Below, piece by piece: positions 35,270-45,472 of a stretch of DNA of 64,000 nt. Both the position numbers and the translations under genes were made by a program. How positions within the stretch are numbered: the first letter of the stretch is position 1; every line of letters begins with the position of its first letter. Location of the stretch: the NCBI GenBank assembly GCA_026988435.1, contig JALSLH010000025.1:1-64000 (forward strand). The letters run 5' to 3'. Below the pieces are notes generated by a model. The model saw only the letters and a program-made list of their open reading frames with translations, made no database searches and had not been told where the DNA came from. This DNA is from Methylophaga sp. Its GTDB lineage: Bacteria; Pseudomonadota; Gammaproteobacteria; Nitrosococcales; Methylophagaceae.

Positions 35270-36318
35270 CTATTCCTTTACCCAAAACAAAATTTAGCGG
35301 CAAGACAATAACGCTTTCGCATGGTGCGGGTGGCAAAGCAATGCACGATCTCATTGATGAGATCTTTGTCGCCGGCTTTGATAGCGCAGAGTTAACGTTG
35401 CTTGAGGATCAAGCCCGTTTTGATTTAACTGAATTAACCAAACGGGGGAATCGTTTGGCTCTAACAACGGATTCTTATGTAGTTGATCCTTTGTTTTTCC
35501 CCGGAGGGGATATTGGTAAATTAGCGGTGACCGGTACGGTTAATGATTTGGCTGTTGGTGGTGCAATACCGCTTTATTTGACCTGTGGCATGATTATAGA
35601 AGAGGGCTTTGCCATTGATGACTTGCAACGTATTGTTGCATCAATGAAAGCAACAGCAGATGAGGCCGGTGTGCGTATCGTGACAGGTGATACTAAAGTG
35701 GTACCGCGTGGCGCCGCCGATAAACTCTTTATTAATACAGCGGGTGTCGGTGTGATTTCAGAATCAACAGATATTCGAGCCAATAGAGCCTTAGCAGGTG
35801 ACGTGGTGATCATTAACGGTTTTATCGGTGATCATGGCGCGGCTATTGTTGATGCGCGGGGTGAACTTGCACTAGAAATCAGTGTTGAAACAGATTGCCA
35901 ACCGTTAAATGATTTGATTCAGAACATGTTGGCGGTGTGTCCAGATATTCACTGTATGCGTGATGCAACCCGAGGTGGCTTAGCAACGGTACTAAATGAA
36001 TTTGCTGGCAATAGTGATATTTCTATAGCGCTTGATCAAACAAAGATCCCAGTACGAGAAGAAGTTCGGGGTGTTTGTGAGGTATTGGGGCTGGATCCAC
36101 TTTATCTGGCGAATGAAGGCAAACTGGTTGCTATAGTGGCAGCTGAAGATGCCGAACCTCTTATTAAACTAATGCAACAGCATCCAGCAGGAAAAAATAG
36201 TTGTGTGATTGGCAAGGTTGAAGCGTCGCCACAAGGAAAAGTGATATTAGAAACCGGTTTTGGCGGAAATAGAATTATTGATATGTTGGTCGGTGAACAA
36301 TTACCGAGGATTTGTTAA
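35266..36318 (+). CDS. hypE: HypE, cyanide-forming dehydratase
   Basis: 350 residues of the PurM-like family. It ends in PRIC, whose C-terminal cysteine is carbamoylated by HypF and dehydrated to thiocyanate. ATP-binding residues are in LSHGAGGKAMHDLI and DQARFDL. Length and end are exact for the family. Confidence 0.96.
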   Translation: MTIPLPKTKFSGKTITLSHGAGGKAMHDLIDEIFVAGFDSAELTLLEDQARFDLTELTKRGNRLALTTDSYVVDPLFFPGGDIGKLAVTGTVNDLAVGGAIPLYLTCGMIIEEGFAIDDLQRIVASMKATADEAGVRIVTGDTKVVPRGAADKLFINTAGVGVISESTDIRANRALAGDVVIINGFIGDHGAAIVDARGELALEISVETDCQPLNDLIQNMLAVCPDIHCMRDATRGGLATVLNEFAGNSDISIALDQTKIPVREEVRGVCEVLGLDPLYLANEGKLVAIVAAEDAEPLIKLMQQHPAGKNSCVIGKVEASPQGKVILETGFGGNRIIDMLVGEQLPRIC

Positions 36319-36320
36319 CA

Positions 36321-37022
36321 ATGACTACTTTACTTATATTTGGCTTTTTAATTGGTATGCGCCATGCCCTTGAAGCGGATCATTTAGCAGCGGTTGCTGC
36401 TATATCGACCAAAGAACACTCGCTTAGAGCTAGTATCAAACATGGTGCAATATGGGGGCTTGGTCACACGACCACGCTATTTTTATTTGGCTCCATCGTT
36501 ATCTTTATGAACACCATTATCTCCCAACAAATGGCTGACAGGCTTGAATTTGCAGTCGGTATTATGTTGGTGTTACTTGGTGTTGACGTGCTTCGCCGCT
36601 TTATTAAAGAAAGAATTCATTATCACAGTCATCAGCACAATAATGCGACAGCACATTTTCATGCACATTCACATGGTGGTGAAAGAGATCACGGTCAAAG
36701 CAAGCATGATCATCGCCATGAAAAGTTTCCTTACCGCACCCTCTTTATTGGTTTTATGCATGGCTTAGCAGGATCGGCGGCACTTATCTTGCTTACCCTC
36801 GATACAATAAAATCTGTGCCATTAAGCATGGTTTATATTTTGTTATTTGGTGTGGGTTCGATAGCGGGAATGGCCTTACTTTCGATGGTGATTGCGGTAC
36901 CGTTGCGAGCATCAAGTAAATTGACGTGGTTGCACAATAGCTTGCAGATTAGTATCGGGTTTTTGACGTTTGGATTAGGTTTTTCAATTATTTATCAATC
37001 AAATGTCTGGCTGGGAGTCTAA
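36321..37022 (+). CDS. nickel/cobalt transporter-like membrane protein (UreH/NiCoT/RcnA type)
   Basis: 233 residues from the ATG at 36321 (GAGGA 11 bases upstream; a TTG at 36312 overlaps hypE). About six membrane helices. The first helices carry RHALEADHLAAV, the HX4DH nickel signature, and GHTTTLF. A histidine-rich loop (about 92-134) follows. It probably brings Ni2+ in for the three hydrogenases, though UreH/RcnA relatives may export metal. Direction of transport is unproven. Confidence 0.8.
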   Translation: MTTLLIFGFLIGMRHALEADHLAAVAAISTKEHSLRASIKHGAIWGLGHTTTLFLFGSIVIFMNTIISQQMADRLEFAVGIMLVLLGVDVLRRFIKERIHYHSHQHNNATAHFHAHSHGGERDHGQSKHDHRHEKFPYRTLFIGFMHGLAGSAALILLTLDTIKSVPLSMVYILLFGVGSIAGMALLSMVIAVPLRASSKLTWLHNSLQISIGFLTFGLGFSIIYQSNVWLGV

Positions 37023-37211
37023 ATGAGCGTAGATGAAATAGTAAAAACAAAGGGCTCAGTCAATGCATAAGGATTTCTTATGGAAATGAAAAGAATAATT
37101 GAGTTTACTTATTGCTCTTGAGCGACATATGGTTAAAGGCAAGCAAGAAATAGAATGCTAACAATTAATCACGATAGATGATTTATTAAGATTTAACAGA
37201 GGTTTAAGAAT

Positions 37212-38282
37212 ATGGCTTTAGTATCATTACGACAATTATTAGATTATGCAGCAGAACATCAATTTGCGATCCCTGCGTTTAATGTGAGTAATATGGAACA
37301 AGTGCAGGCAATTATGCAAGCTGCGGATGCAGTTGATAGCCCCGTTATTTTGCAAGGCTCTGCAGGTGCACGATCGTATGCAGGTGAACCTTTTTTACGT
37401 CATTTGATTTTAGCCGCTATCGAGGAATACCCACATCTTCCTGTTGTTATGCATCAAGATCATGGATCAGAGCCTGCTGTTTGTGCGCGTTCAATCCAAT
37501 CTGGTTTTAGCTCGGTGATGATGGATGGATCGCTAATGGCAGATATGAAAACACCTTCTTCTTTTGAATATAATGCAGGTGTTACGCAAGAAGTAGCCAA
37601 GATGGCACATGCCTGTGGCGTGTCAGTTGAAGGTGAATTAGGTTGTTTAGGCTCATTAGAAACAGGCATGATGGGTGAAGAAGATGGCCATGGTAGTGAT
37701 GAAAAGCTTGATATGAGCCAATTACTTACCGATCCTGATGAAGCCGTTGCGTTTGTCAAACAAACGGAATGCGATGCCCTTGCCGTTGCGATTGGTACCA
37801 GTCATGGTGCCTACAAGTTCACCAGCCCACCTACGGGTGACGTGTTGGCGATTAGTCACCTGAAGAAGCTACAAGAACGTCTACCACATACACATTTTGT
37901 GATGCACGGTTCTAGCTCAGTGCCACAAGAGTGGTTAAAAATTATCAACACCTATGGCGGTGATATCAAACAAACGTATGGTGTACCCGTTGAAGAAATC
38001 GTAGAAGGTATTAAATACGGCGTGCGTAAAGTCAATATTGATACGGACTTACGAATGGCATCAACTGGCTCTATTCGTCAGTATTTAGCACAAGAAGAAA
38101 ATGCGGCTGATTTTGATCCACGTAAATTTTATAAAGTAGCGTTGGCCGCCATGCAGACAATTTGCCAAGATCGTTATGAAGCCCTTGGTAGTGCAGGTCA
38201 TGCCAGTAAAATAAAACCGATATCATTAGAAAAAATGATTGCACGCTATGCGAGCGGTGAATTAGCGCCAACGGGAATATAA
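37212..38282 (+). CDS. cbbA: class II fructose-1,6-bisphosphate aldolase, Calvin-cycle subtype
   Basis: 356 residues. It joins dihydroxyacetone phosphate with glyceraldehyde 3-phosphate, or sedoheptulose precursors, in the Calvin cycle. Zinc ligands in HQDHG, EGELG, SHGAYKF and HGSSS. Length is that of the Calvin-cycle CbbA group. Preceded by 190 bases of AT-rich spacer that hold a possible 15-codon frame and no confident promoter. Ribosome site AGAGG upstream. First of three sugar-phosphate genes on this strand. Confidence 0.92.
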   Translation: MALVSLRQLLDYAAEHQFAIPAFNVSNMEQVQAIMQAADAVDSPVILQGSAGARSYAGEPFLRHLILAAIEEYPHLPVVMHQDHGSEPAVCARSIQSGFSSVMMDGSLMADMKTPSSFEYNAGVTQEVAKMAHACGVSVEGELGCLGSLETGMMGEEDGHGSDEKLDMSQLLTDPDEAVAFVKQTECDALAVAIGTSHGAYKFTSPPTGDVLAISHLKKLQERLPHTHFVMHGSSSVPQEWLKIINTYGGDIKQTYGVPVEEIVEGIKYGVRKVNIDTDLRMASTGSIRQYLAQEENAADFDPRKFYKVALAAMQTICQDRYEALGSAGHASKIKPISLEKMIARYASGELAPTGI

Positions 38283-38354
38283 AATTTACGCTCTCTCGTC
38301 TTTAAAACAAAATATAAAGACTATCAACTTAATTGAACTGGAGAATTCATTCTA

Positions 38355-39359
38355 ATGAACTCACATACAAACTTAACGCAATTTATTATTGAACAACAAC
38401 GTGCCAATTCGCAATCAACGGATGATCTATCTGGCTTAATGAATGACATTGCCAGTGCCTGTAAAAAAATATCACATTTAGTCAACCGTAGTGGCATTAT
38501 TGGCATCGGTGGTGCAGCTGAATCAGAAAATGTGCAAGGTGAGGTTCAAAAAGAACTCGATATTATCACCAATGACGTGATGGTTGATCACTTAAATTGG
38601 ACAGGGCATCTCGCCGCAATGGCTTCGGAAGAAATTGAAGAGATCATTCAAATCCCAGCCCACCTTCCTAAAGGGAAATATCTGATTTCATTCGATCCGC
38701 TCGATGGCTCCTCTAATATTGATATTAATTTATCTGTGGGTACGATATTTTCTATTTTACGCTGCCCAGAAGGTACAACTGAGCCGACTGTTGAAGACTT
38801 TAAACAAAAAGGCACCGAGCAAGTCTGTGCAGGTTTTTGTGTGTATGGCCCGACAACCATGATGATTTTAACCACTGGTAATGGTGTGGATGGGTTCACA
38901 CTCGATCACGATGTCGGTGAATTTATTCTAACGCATCCTAAAATGACGATTCCAGAAGATACCGCCGAATTTGCAATTAACATGTCAAATCAACGCTTTT
39001 GGGAGCCGCCCGTGCAACGTTATATTGACGAATGCATCAAAGGCGTGGATGGTGGACGTGAAAAGAATTTTAATATGCGTTGGGTTGCCTCGATGGTGGC
39101 CGAAGTGTATCGCGTATTGACTCGAGGTGGTGTTTTCCTTTACCCACTGGATAATAAACCGACCACACAAGGTGGCAAATTACGCCTTATGTATGAAGCC
39201 AGCCCAATGGCATTTATTGTTGAACAAGCAGGCGGTGTTTGCTCAACAGGACGTGAGCGTATTCTAGATATTATTCCTGAAGGTGTACACCAGCGTGTAC
39301 CGGTTATTTTGGGATCTAAAAACGAAGTTGAGCGAATCATTTCCTATCATCAGGAATAA
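38355..39359 (+). CDS. fbp: class I fructose-1,6-bisphosphatase
   Basis: 334 residues. It removes the 1-phosphate from fructose 1,6-bisphosphate in gluconeogenesis and the Calvin cycle. Metal-binding signature FDPLDGSSNIDINLSVG and ASEEIEE are present, along with a typical YPLDNKP-type C-terminal substrate site. A short stem-loop (GTCTTTA/TAAAGAC at 38298-38321) lies in front. Regulation not evident. Confidence 0.94.
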   Translation: MNSHTNLTQFIIEQQRANSQSTDDLSGLMNDIASACKKISHLVNRSGIIGIGGAAESENVQGEVQKELDIITNDVMVDHLNWTGHLAAMASEEIEEIIQIPAHLPKGKYLISFDPLDGSSNIDINLSVGTIFSILRCPEGTTEPTVEDFKQKGTEQVCAGFCVYGPTTMMILTTGNGVDGFTLDHDVGEFILTHPKMTIPEDTAEFAINMSNQRFWEPPVQRYIDECIKGVDGGREKNFNMRWVASMVAEVYRVLTRGGVFLYPLDNKPTTQGGKLRLMYEASPMAFIVEQAGGVCSTGRERILDIIPEGVHQRVPVILGSKNEVERIISYHQE

Positions 39360-39451
39360 TACCCACTTCAAGCCCCACTGTCGCCAGACAATCATTCCAT
39401 ATAAATCGTAGAACCTTAATCGGGAGCTACGTTATTTAAAGGTATTTAATT

Positions 39452-40264
39452 ATGCGTAAACCACTTGTTGCTGGAAACTGGAAAATGAACTCTCCAGACG
39501 AAAGTTGTACAAAATTACTACAAAAAATGCTGGAGCAAACTCATTTTATCGAGTCTATGCTGAAAACGATGCCGAATGCAGGGGTTGATATTGCCTTGTT
39601 TCCACCATCCGTATATCTAAAAGATACTCAAGAGATACTTTCAGGTAGCAATCTACAGTGGGGCGCTCAGAATGTATCAGCCTATAATGAAGGGGCTTAT
39701 ACGGGTGAAATTTCGGCGGCTATGATAAAAAGCTTTGGTTGCTCTTATGTATTGATTGGTCATTCTGAACGACGATGCCTCTATGAAAGTCTAGAGTTAG
39801 ACCAATATGTACTTGATAAAATTGTTGCTGAAAAATATTGCCGTTCTGTCAAAAATGGATTAACTCCTATTATCTGTATTGGGGAAACATCGGACGACTA
39901 TACCACTGGAAAAACGGAAGAAATAATTGCAAGGCTGCTAGATATATTGATCGAAGAGCGTGGAGTGAAAGAATTAGCCAAAACAGTACTTGCCTATGAA
40001 CCTGTTTGGGCAATTGGCACAGGGGAATCAGCGTCGCCGGAGTGGGCACAACAAGTACATTCTTTTATACGCCAACGAATTGCAAAGCATGATGCTGAAA
40101 CAGCAGAATCAATTCGTATCCTTTATGGTGGCAGTGTTAAAGCAAATAATGCCCCAGCAATTTTTGCACAGCCAGATGTTGATGGTGGCCTAATTGGTGG
40201 CGCATCACTGGATGTTGAAGAATTTATCCAGATTTGCTTTTCGGCGGCACTAAAAACAGGTTGA
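39452..40264 (+). CDS. tpiA: triosephosphate isomerase
   Basis: 270 residues. Catalytic residues are all seen: Lys11 in GNWKMN, His in IGHSERR and Glu in YEPVWAIGTG, with the phosphate loop YGGSVKANN. It is 15-20 residues longer than usual (inserts near LEQTHFIESMLK and after DQYVLDKI). The location next to CbbA and Fbp rather than secG suggests a Calvin-linked, perhaps second, copy. Confidence 0.92.
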   Translation: MRKPLVAGNWKMNSPDESCTKLLQKMLEQTHFIESMLKTMPNAGVDIALFPPSVYLKDTQEILSGSNLQWGAQNVSAYNEGAYTGEISAAMIKSFGCSYVLIGHSERRCLYESLELDQYVLDKIVAEKYCRSVKNGLTPIICIGETSDDYTTGKTEEIIARLLDILIEERGVKELAKTVLAYEPVWAIGTGESASPEWAQQVHSFIRQRIAKHDAETAESIRILYGGSVKANNAPAIFAQPDVDGGLIGGASLDVEEFIQICFSAALKTG

Positions 40265-40341
40265 TAAGATAGGGTTATCCGAATGCTTTAGTTAACCTTC
40301 CCTTTAGTGACAAATTACTAAATATTAAAGGATGTATAGTT

Positions 40342-42147
40342 ATGAATGTTGAAATTCAGTCGGTACTGAGCTGTTATAGCTCAGATAAAACAAGATTGAT
40401 GGATATGCTCTGGGATGTGCAAAACCAACAAGGCTATATATCTGATAAGGCGATAACACAGCTAGCGGATGGTTTGAAAATGTCCAGCGATGATGTGAGA
40501 GAAACATTAACGTTTTATCACTTCTTTCTAGATAAACCTTTTGGTAAGCATCAAGTTTACTTATGTAATACTGTTATCGCTAAAATGAACGGTTACCATG
40601 AAGTTCGAGAAGCCTTGGAGCAAGAAATAGGCTGTTCGTTTAATCGTGTCGACGATTCTGGATTAATTGGTTTAGGTGATGCAAACTGCATCGGCTTAAG
40701 TGACCAAGAACCAGCTATGATGGTTGATCATGTGGTTTTTACTCGGCTTACTCCTGCAAAAGTCAAAGACATTATTGGTCAACTAAAACAAGGTAAATCA
40801 GCCGACGAAATTGCCAATCCCGATGAGGTTTTAAATACCAAGCAGGATTATGTTGAAGCTATAGTTGATGCAAACCTGCGAACTGAAAGCCGTGTGCTGT
40901 TTAAGCCAAACCGTGACTATAAATCTATTTTACAAAAGTGTTTAGATACTAATATTCCTGAAGATGTTATTGAAATGATAACGGAGTCTAATCTTCGCGG
41001 GCGTGGTGGAGCAGGCTTTCCCACGGGGCTCAAATGGAAGATGGGGCGCGAAGCTGAAGGTGCCGAAAAATATGTTATTTGTAATGCTGATGAAGGCGAG
41101 CCGGGAACCTTTAAAGATCGAGTGTTATTAAGTCACTCTCCCAAAGACGTATTGTTAGGTATGATTGCAGCCGCTTATGCGATAGGCTCTCGGCACGGTA
41201 TCATTTATTTACGTGCCGAATATTGGTATCTCAAAGAGTTTTTACAACAACAAATTCAAGATTTTCGAGATGATGGCCTGTTAGGTAAGCAAATTTTAGG
41301 TAACAACTTTGAGTTTGATATTCGCATTCAGATGGGGGCAGGCGCCTATGTGTGTGGCGATGAAACAGCATTGATCGAATCTTGCGAAGGCAAGCGAGGT
41401 ACCCCAAGAGTTAAACCACCTTATCCGATTCAACAAGGTTATCTTGGCATGCCGACCAGTGTCAATAATGTTGAAACTCTAGCCTGTGCAAGTCGAATTA
41501 TTGAAGAAGGAGCGACTTGGTTCAGTGCTACGGGAACGGATGAGTCAACAGGAACTCGATTACTCAGCGTATCAGGTGATTGTGAAAAACCAGGAATTTA
41601 CGAAATTGAATGGGGTACAACACTTAATGAAGTGATGACGATGATTGGTGCCGTTGATCCTAAATATGTACAAATTAGTGGCCCTGCCGGAGATAGTTTA
41701 TCAGTTGAACAAGATGGTGACCGAGAGTTTTGTTATAGCGACTTATCATGCAATGGTTCTTTAATGGTATTTGATCATACTCGTGACATCTTGGAAATTG
41801 TCAGAGATTATTCAGAATTTTTTGTTGAAGAATCATGTGGGATTTGTGTTCCCTGCCGAGCGGGTGGTGTCGATTTAATGCACAAGATGGAGCGTATTAT
41901 TGCAGGTAGAGGCACTCAGCAAGATCTTGAAGAAATAACGACATGGAGCAACTTACTCAAAGGCACCAGTCGTTGTGGATTGGGCACGGCTGCCCCCAAT
42001 CCCATTTTGGCAACACTTGATAAGTTTCCGGAAGTTTATGCCGAAAAATTGGTTGTGCAGAAAGGGCCGCTATTGCCCTCTTTCGATATGGATGAGGCTA
42101 TGAGTGCACATGAATTGGCAGTTAAAAATCTTATGGAGGAGGAATAA
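40342..42147 (+). CDS. hoxF: HoxF, diaphorase subunit of the NAD-reducing hydrogenase
   Basis: 601 residues. N-terminal NuoE-like domain (1-170), then NuoF-like domain binding FMN and NAD (ESNLRGRGGAGF, NADEGEPGTFKDR, GAGAYVCGDETA) and a [4Fe-4S] site ESCGICVPC...RCGLG. In the NuoE-like part only two of four [2Fe-2S] cysteines are kept (YLCNTVIAK, ANCIGLSDQ), as in the C. necator protein. It reduces NAD+ with electrons from H2. It is fused HoxE-like plus HoxF, so no separate hoxE gene exists here. Confidence 0.96.
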   Translation: MNVEIQSVLSCYSSDKTRLMDMLWDVQNQQGYISDKAITQLADGLKMSSDDVRETLTFYHFFLDKPFGKHQVYLCNTVIAKMNGYHEVREALEQEIGCSFNRVDDSGLIGLGDANCIGLSDQEPAMMVDHVVFTRLTPAKVKDIIGQLKQGKSADEIANPDEVLNTKQDYVEAIVDANLRTESRVLFKPNRDYKSILQKCLDTNIPEDVIEMITESNLRGRGGAGFPTGLKWKMGREAEGAEKYVICNADEGEPGTFKDRVLLSHSPKDVLLGMIAAAYAIGSRHGIIYLRAEYWYLKEFLQQQIQDFRDDGLLGKQILGNNFEFDIRIQMGAGAYVCGDETALIESCEGKRGTPRVKPPYPIQQGYLGMPTSVNNVETLACASRIIEEGATWFSATGTDESTGTRLLSVSGDCEKPGIYEIEWGTTLNEVMTMIGAVDPKYVQISGPAGDSLSVEQDGDREFCYSDLSCNGSLMVFDHTRDILEIVRDYSEFFVEESCGICVPCRAGGVDLMHKMERIIAGRGTQQDLEEITTWSNLLKGTSRCGLGTAAPNPILATLDKFPEVYAEKLVVQKGPLLPSFDMDEAMSAHELAVKNLMEEE

Positions 42148-42854
42148 TGTCGATTAAGCTTACTATTGATGGCCAGGAAGTACAGGCTCGTTCTGGCGAT
42201 AACATTATTGATGTTGCCGCTCAAAATGGTGTCTATATACCCTCCTTGTGTTATGTGAAAGGCAAACCCTGTTTAGGCACTTGCCGTACCTGTTCCGTCA
42301 AGGTGAATGGCAGGGTAATGGCGGCATGTACGATGCCAGTGAGTGATGGCATGGAAATAGAAGTGAACGATGATGCTGAAATTGTCGATATGCGTAAAGC
42401 ATTGGTAGAGTTATTGTTCTCGGAAGGTAATCATAATTGCCCTAGTTGTGAGAAGAGTGGGCGCTGTGAATTACAAGCAACAGGCTATGAAGTGGGGATG
42501 ATGGTTTCACGCTTCCCATACCGCTTTACACCGCGCGTGGTTGATCATGCCTCTAAGACTATTTTCTTGCAACGTGATAGGTGTATATTTTGTCAGCGCT
42601 GTGTTGATATGGTGCGCGATAAAAAAACGGGTAAAAAGATTTTCAGTATCAAAAGTCGTGGTACGCATGCCAGTATCGAAATTGATGCCGAATTAGCCAA
42701 TAAGATGTCGCCAGAGCAGGTCCGCGCTGCATCCGATCTCTGTCCTGTAGGCTGCATCATTGATAAAACACAAGGCTACGATGATCCGATAGGAAAACGT
42801 AAATTTGAAATTAAATCAATTAAAGAACGTGCGCTAGAAAAGGAGCACCGATGA
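42147..42854 (+). CDS. hoxU: HoxU, Fe-S electron-transfer subunit of the diaphorase
   Basis: 235 residues. An N-terminal [2Fe-2S] domain has CYVKGKPCLGTCRTC, followed by CPSCEKSGRCELQ and the [4Fe-4S] ligands CIFCQRCVD and CPVGC. It wires the HoxHY hydrogenase to HoxF. Its start overlaps hoxF by one base and its stop overlaps hoxY. Confidence 0.96.
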   Translation: MSIKLTIDGQEVQARSGDNIIDVAAQNGVYIPSLCYVKGKPCLGTCRTCSVKVNGRVMAACTMPVSDGMEIEVNDDAEIVDMRKALVELLFSEGNHNCPSCEKSGRCELQATGYEVGMMVSRFPYRFTPRVVDHASKTIFLQRDRCIFCQRCVDMVRDKKTGKKIFSIKSRGTHASIEIDAELANKMSPEQVRAASDLCPVGCIIDKTQGYDDPIGKRKFEIKSIKERALEKEHR

Positions 42855-43483
42855 GCCATTCAACGAATAAAAATGAGATCTTGTCTCATGAGCTACCAGC
42901 AACACCATTAGATCCTAAAATACAAGCCGAACGTGATGCAAAAATACAAGTAGCGATGATCGGTTTATGTGGCTGTTGGGGTTGCACGCTGTCATTTCTT
43001 GATATGGATGAACGTATATTAGGATTATTGGACAAAGTGGCGATTACGCGTTCGTCTTTCACCGATATAAAGCGTATCCCTCATCGCTGTACCATAGGTT
43101 TTGTAGAAGGTGGTGTTGCCAATTCAGAAAATATTGAAACGTTAGAAGAGTTTAGAGAAAATTGCGATATTTTAATTTCTGTCGGTGCCTGTGCTGTTTG
43201 GGGCGGCGTGCCCGCTATGCGTAACGTCGTGCCGCTGGAAGAATGTTTTATAGAGGCTTATGTTGATTCAGCTACTGCAGTGCCGGGTGCAAAAAAAGTG
43301 ATTCCTTTTCATGATGACTTACCTATCATAACTACCAAAGTCAAACCATTGCATGAAGTTGTGAAAATGGACTATTTCATCCCGGGCTGTCCGCCCGATG
43401 GCGATGCGATCATTAAAGTGTTAGATGATTTTGTTAATGGTCGTGGCTTTGACTTACCAACCGAAATGAACCGTTATGATTAA
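42851..43483 (+). CDS. hoxY: HoxY, small subunit of the NAD-reducing hydrogenase
   Basis: 210 residues. One [4Fe-4S] cluster with ligands in GLCGCWGCTLS, VGACAVWGGVPA and PGCPPDGDA. There is no Tat signal, as expected for a soluble cytoplasmic enzyme. It may also bind FMN, known for this family. Overlaps hoxU by 4 bases. Confidence 0.96.
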   Translation: MSHSTNKNEILSHELPATPLDPKIQAERDAKIQVAMIGLCGCWGCTLSFLDMDERILGLLDKVAITRSSFTDIKRIPHRCTIGFVEGGVANSENIETLEEFRENCDILISVGACAVWGGVPAMRNVVPLEECFIEAYVDSATAVPGAKKVIPFHDDLPIITTKVKPLHEVVKMDYFIPGCPPDGDAIIKVLDDFVNGRGFDLPTEMNRYD

Positions 43484-43497
43484 CGGAGGAGAGTAAA

Positions 43498-44970
43498 ATG
43501 AGTAAGAAATTAGTTATTGATCCCGTTACACGTATAGAAGGTCACGGTAAAGTGACAATTCATCTTGATGATGATAATCAAGTGGTTGATGCAAAGTTAC
43601 ATGTGGTTGAGTTTCGTGGTTTTGAGAAATTTATCCAAGGTCATCCTTACTGGGAAGCACCGATGCTACTACAGCGCATTTGTGGTATCTGTTTTGTGAG
43701 TCACCATTTATGCGGTGCCAAGGCGCTGGATGATATTGTCGGCGTGGGCTATAGTACAGGTACTCCCATGTTACCGACACCTGAAAAAATGCGCCGACTA
43801 GGTCATTACGGGCAACAGCTACAATCACATGTGACGGCCTATTTTTACCTGATCGTGCCAGAAATGTTATTTGGTATGGATGCGGCACCTGAGCAGAGAA
43901 ATGTGCTTGGATTAGTAGAGGCTGATCCGGCATTAGTCAAACGTGTTGTCGCCTTGCGTAAATGGGGGCAAGAAGTCATCAAGTCGGTGTTAGGTAAACG
44001 TATGCACGGTATTAGCTCTATTCCGGGCGGTGTAAACCAGAACCTCAGTATTGAAGCTAGAGATCGATTGTTAAATGGTGATGAAGGGCTTATTTCAATT
44101 GATGATGTGATTGAGTTTGCTCAAGATGGTTTAAATTTGTTTTATGACTTTCATGAAAAAAATCGTGAGCAAGTGGATACCTTTGCGGATGTGCCTGCAC
44201 TCAATATGTGTCTTGTCGGTGAAGATGATAATGTCGATTATTATCATGGAAAAATGCGTATTGTTGATAAAAACAAAGAGATCGTTGCTGAATTAGATTA
44301 TCACGATTATCTGGAACATTTTTCAGAAGCCACTGAAGAATGGAGCTATATGAAATTTCCTTTTCTTAAAGCATTAGGGCGAGAAGCTGGTTCTGTCCGA
44401 GTTGGCCCGTTAGCACGCGTTAATGTAACCAAAAGTTATTCTGATTCAACACCATTAGCAAAAGCAGCATTGGAACGTTTTCATGACTACACCAAGGGCA
44501 AAGCAAATGATATGACCTTGCATACCAATTGGGCACGGGCGATTGAGATTCTTCATTCTGCGGAACAGATTAAAGTGCTACTCAATGATCCTGAACTACA
44601 AAAAGAACAGCTTGTTTTAACCTATGATCAAAGTATGTGGACAGGTGAAGGTGTCGGCGTAGTTGAAGCGCCGCGTGGAACCTTATTGCATCATTATCGT
44701 GCTAATGAAGAAGGCAATATTACATTCGCTAATCTGGTGGTTGCAACCACGCAAAATAATACAGTGATGAATCGTAGTGTACGCTCTGTTGCGGAGGATT
44801 ATATAGGTGGTAATGCAGAAATAACCGAAGGCATGATGAATGCAATTGAAGTGAGTATTCGGGCTTATGACCCTTGTCTAAGTTGTGCGACCCACGCAGC
44901 AGGACAGATGCCACTTGTGGTTTCTGTACTGGATTCAAAAGGTAAGCTGGTTAATGAATTCATCCGTTGA
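43498..44970 (+). CDS. hoxH: HoxH, large subunit of the NAD-reducing hydrogenase
   Basis: 490 residues. NiFe ligands in RICGICFVSHH (N-terminal) and DPCLSCATH (C-terminal). A 24-residue tail follows the final His and is removed by HoxW. Group 3d bidirectional enzyme that couples H2 oxidation to NAD+ reduction. A strong GGAGGAGAG ribosome site precedes it. Confidence 0.97.
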   Translation: MSKKLVIDPVTRIEGHGKVTIHLDDDNQVVDAKLHVVEFRGFEKFIQGHPYWEAPMLLQRICGICFVSHHLCGAKALDDIVGVGYSTGTPMLPTPEKMRRLGHYGQQLQSHVTAYFYLIVPEMLFGMDAAPEQRNVLGLVEADPALVKRVVALRKWGQEVIKSVLGKRMHGISSIPGGVNQNLSIEARDRLLNGDEGLISIDDVIEFAQDGLNLFYDFHEKNREQVDTFADVPALNMCLVGEDDNVDYYHGKMRIVDKNKEIVAELDYHDYLEHFSEATEEWSYMKFPFLKALGREAGSVRVGPLARVNVTKSYSDSTPLAKAALERFHDYTKGKANDMTLHTNWARAIEILHSAEQIKVLLNDPELQKEQLVLTYDQSMWTGEGVGVVEAPRGTLLHHYRANEEGNITFANLVVATTQNNTVMNRSVRSVAEDYIGGNAEITEGMMNAIEVSIRAYDPCLSCATHAAGQMPLVVSVLDSKGKLVNEFIR

Positions 44971-45472
44971 AAACATGGCCGCTTTGTTAGCGGACTACAA
45001 TAATAGCGATAGCTTAATTTATGGCATTGGTAATATTGGCCGGCAAGATGATGGTTTAGGTTGGGCATTTATTGATTGGTTAGAAGCAGAATCGATTTGT
45101 CCTAAAGCAGAATTAATGCGGCATTATCAGCTTCATCTTGAAGATGCAGATATGATTAGCTATAAAAAACAGGTGTTATTTGTCGATGCAAGTAAAAATC
45201 CTGATTTGGAAATATTTCAATTGGAAAATATTAAGCCGAAAATGGATTTTAGTTTCACCTCACATGCTATTTCTGTTGAATCTATTTTGGCAACCTGCCA
45301 AACCTGCTTCGATTATATGCCCAAAGTTCAATTCCTAACCATTAAGGGTTATGAGTGGGAACTGCAACAAGGCTTAACAATAAAAGCAAAAGAAAATTTA
45401 GAAGTCACGACTAAGTTTTTCAAGAAAAAACACTTGCTCAATAAAACCGGAGAAGACCATGGCAAAACCTGA
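44954..45472 (+). CDS. hoxW: HoxW, endopeptidase for HoxH
   Basis: 172 residues from the ATG at 44954, overlapping the end of hoxH by 17 bases; an ATG at 44975 would also do. Family motifs are YGIGNIGRQDDGLGWAF (metal-binding Asp) and FVDASKN, with SHAISV (His). It trims the HoxH tail after nickel insertion. Order hoxH-W-I as in C. necator. Confidence 0.9.
   Translation: MNSSVENMAALLADYNNSDSLIYGIGNIGRQDDGLGWAFIDWLEAESICPKAELMRHYQLHLEDADMISYKKQVLFVDASKNPDLEIFQLENIKPKMDFSFTSHAISVESILATCQTCFDYMPKVQFLTIKGYEWELQQGLTIKAKENLEVTTKFFKKKHLLNKTGEDHGKT

Noticed and set aside
37023-37070. 15-codon frame MSVDEIVKTKGSVNA right after the transporter gene
   Set aside because: Too short, no ribosome site and no recognisable family. 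Possibly a remnant of a deleted gene, but not supportable.
37124-37150. Sigma-54-like TGG...GC pattern before cbbA
   Set aside because: Spacing is right (GG-N10-GC), but the -12 part lacks the TTGC context. Such matches occur by chance in AT-rich DNA.
40342-40900. Missing hoxE as a sign of a defective hydrogenase
   Set aside because: The HoxE-like domain is fused to the start of HoxF as in the C. necator enzyme, and the lost cysteines match that type.
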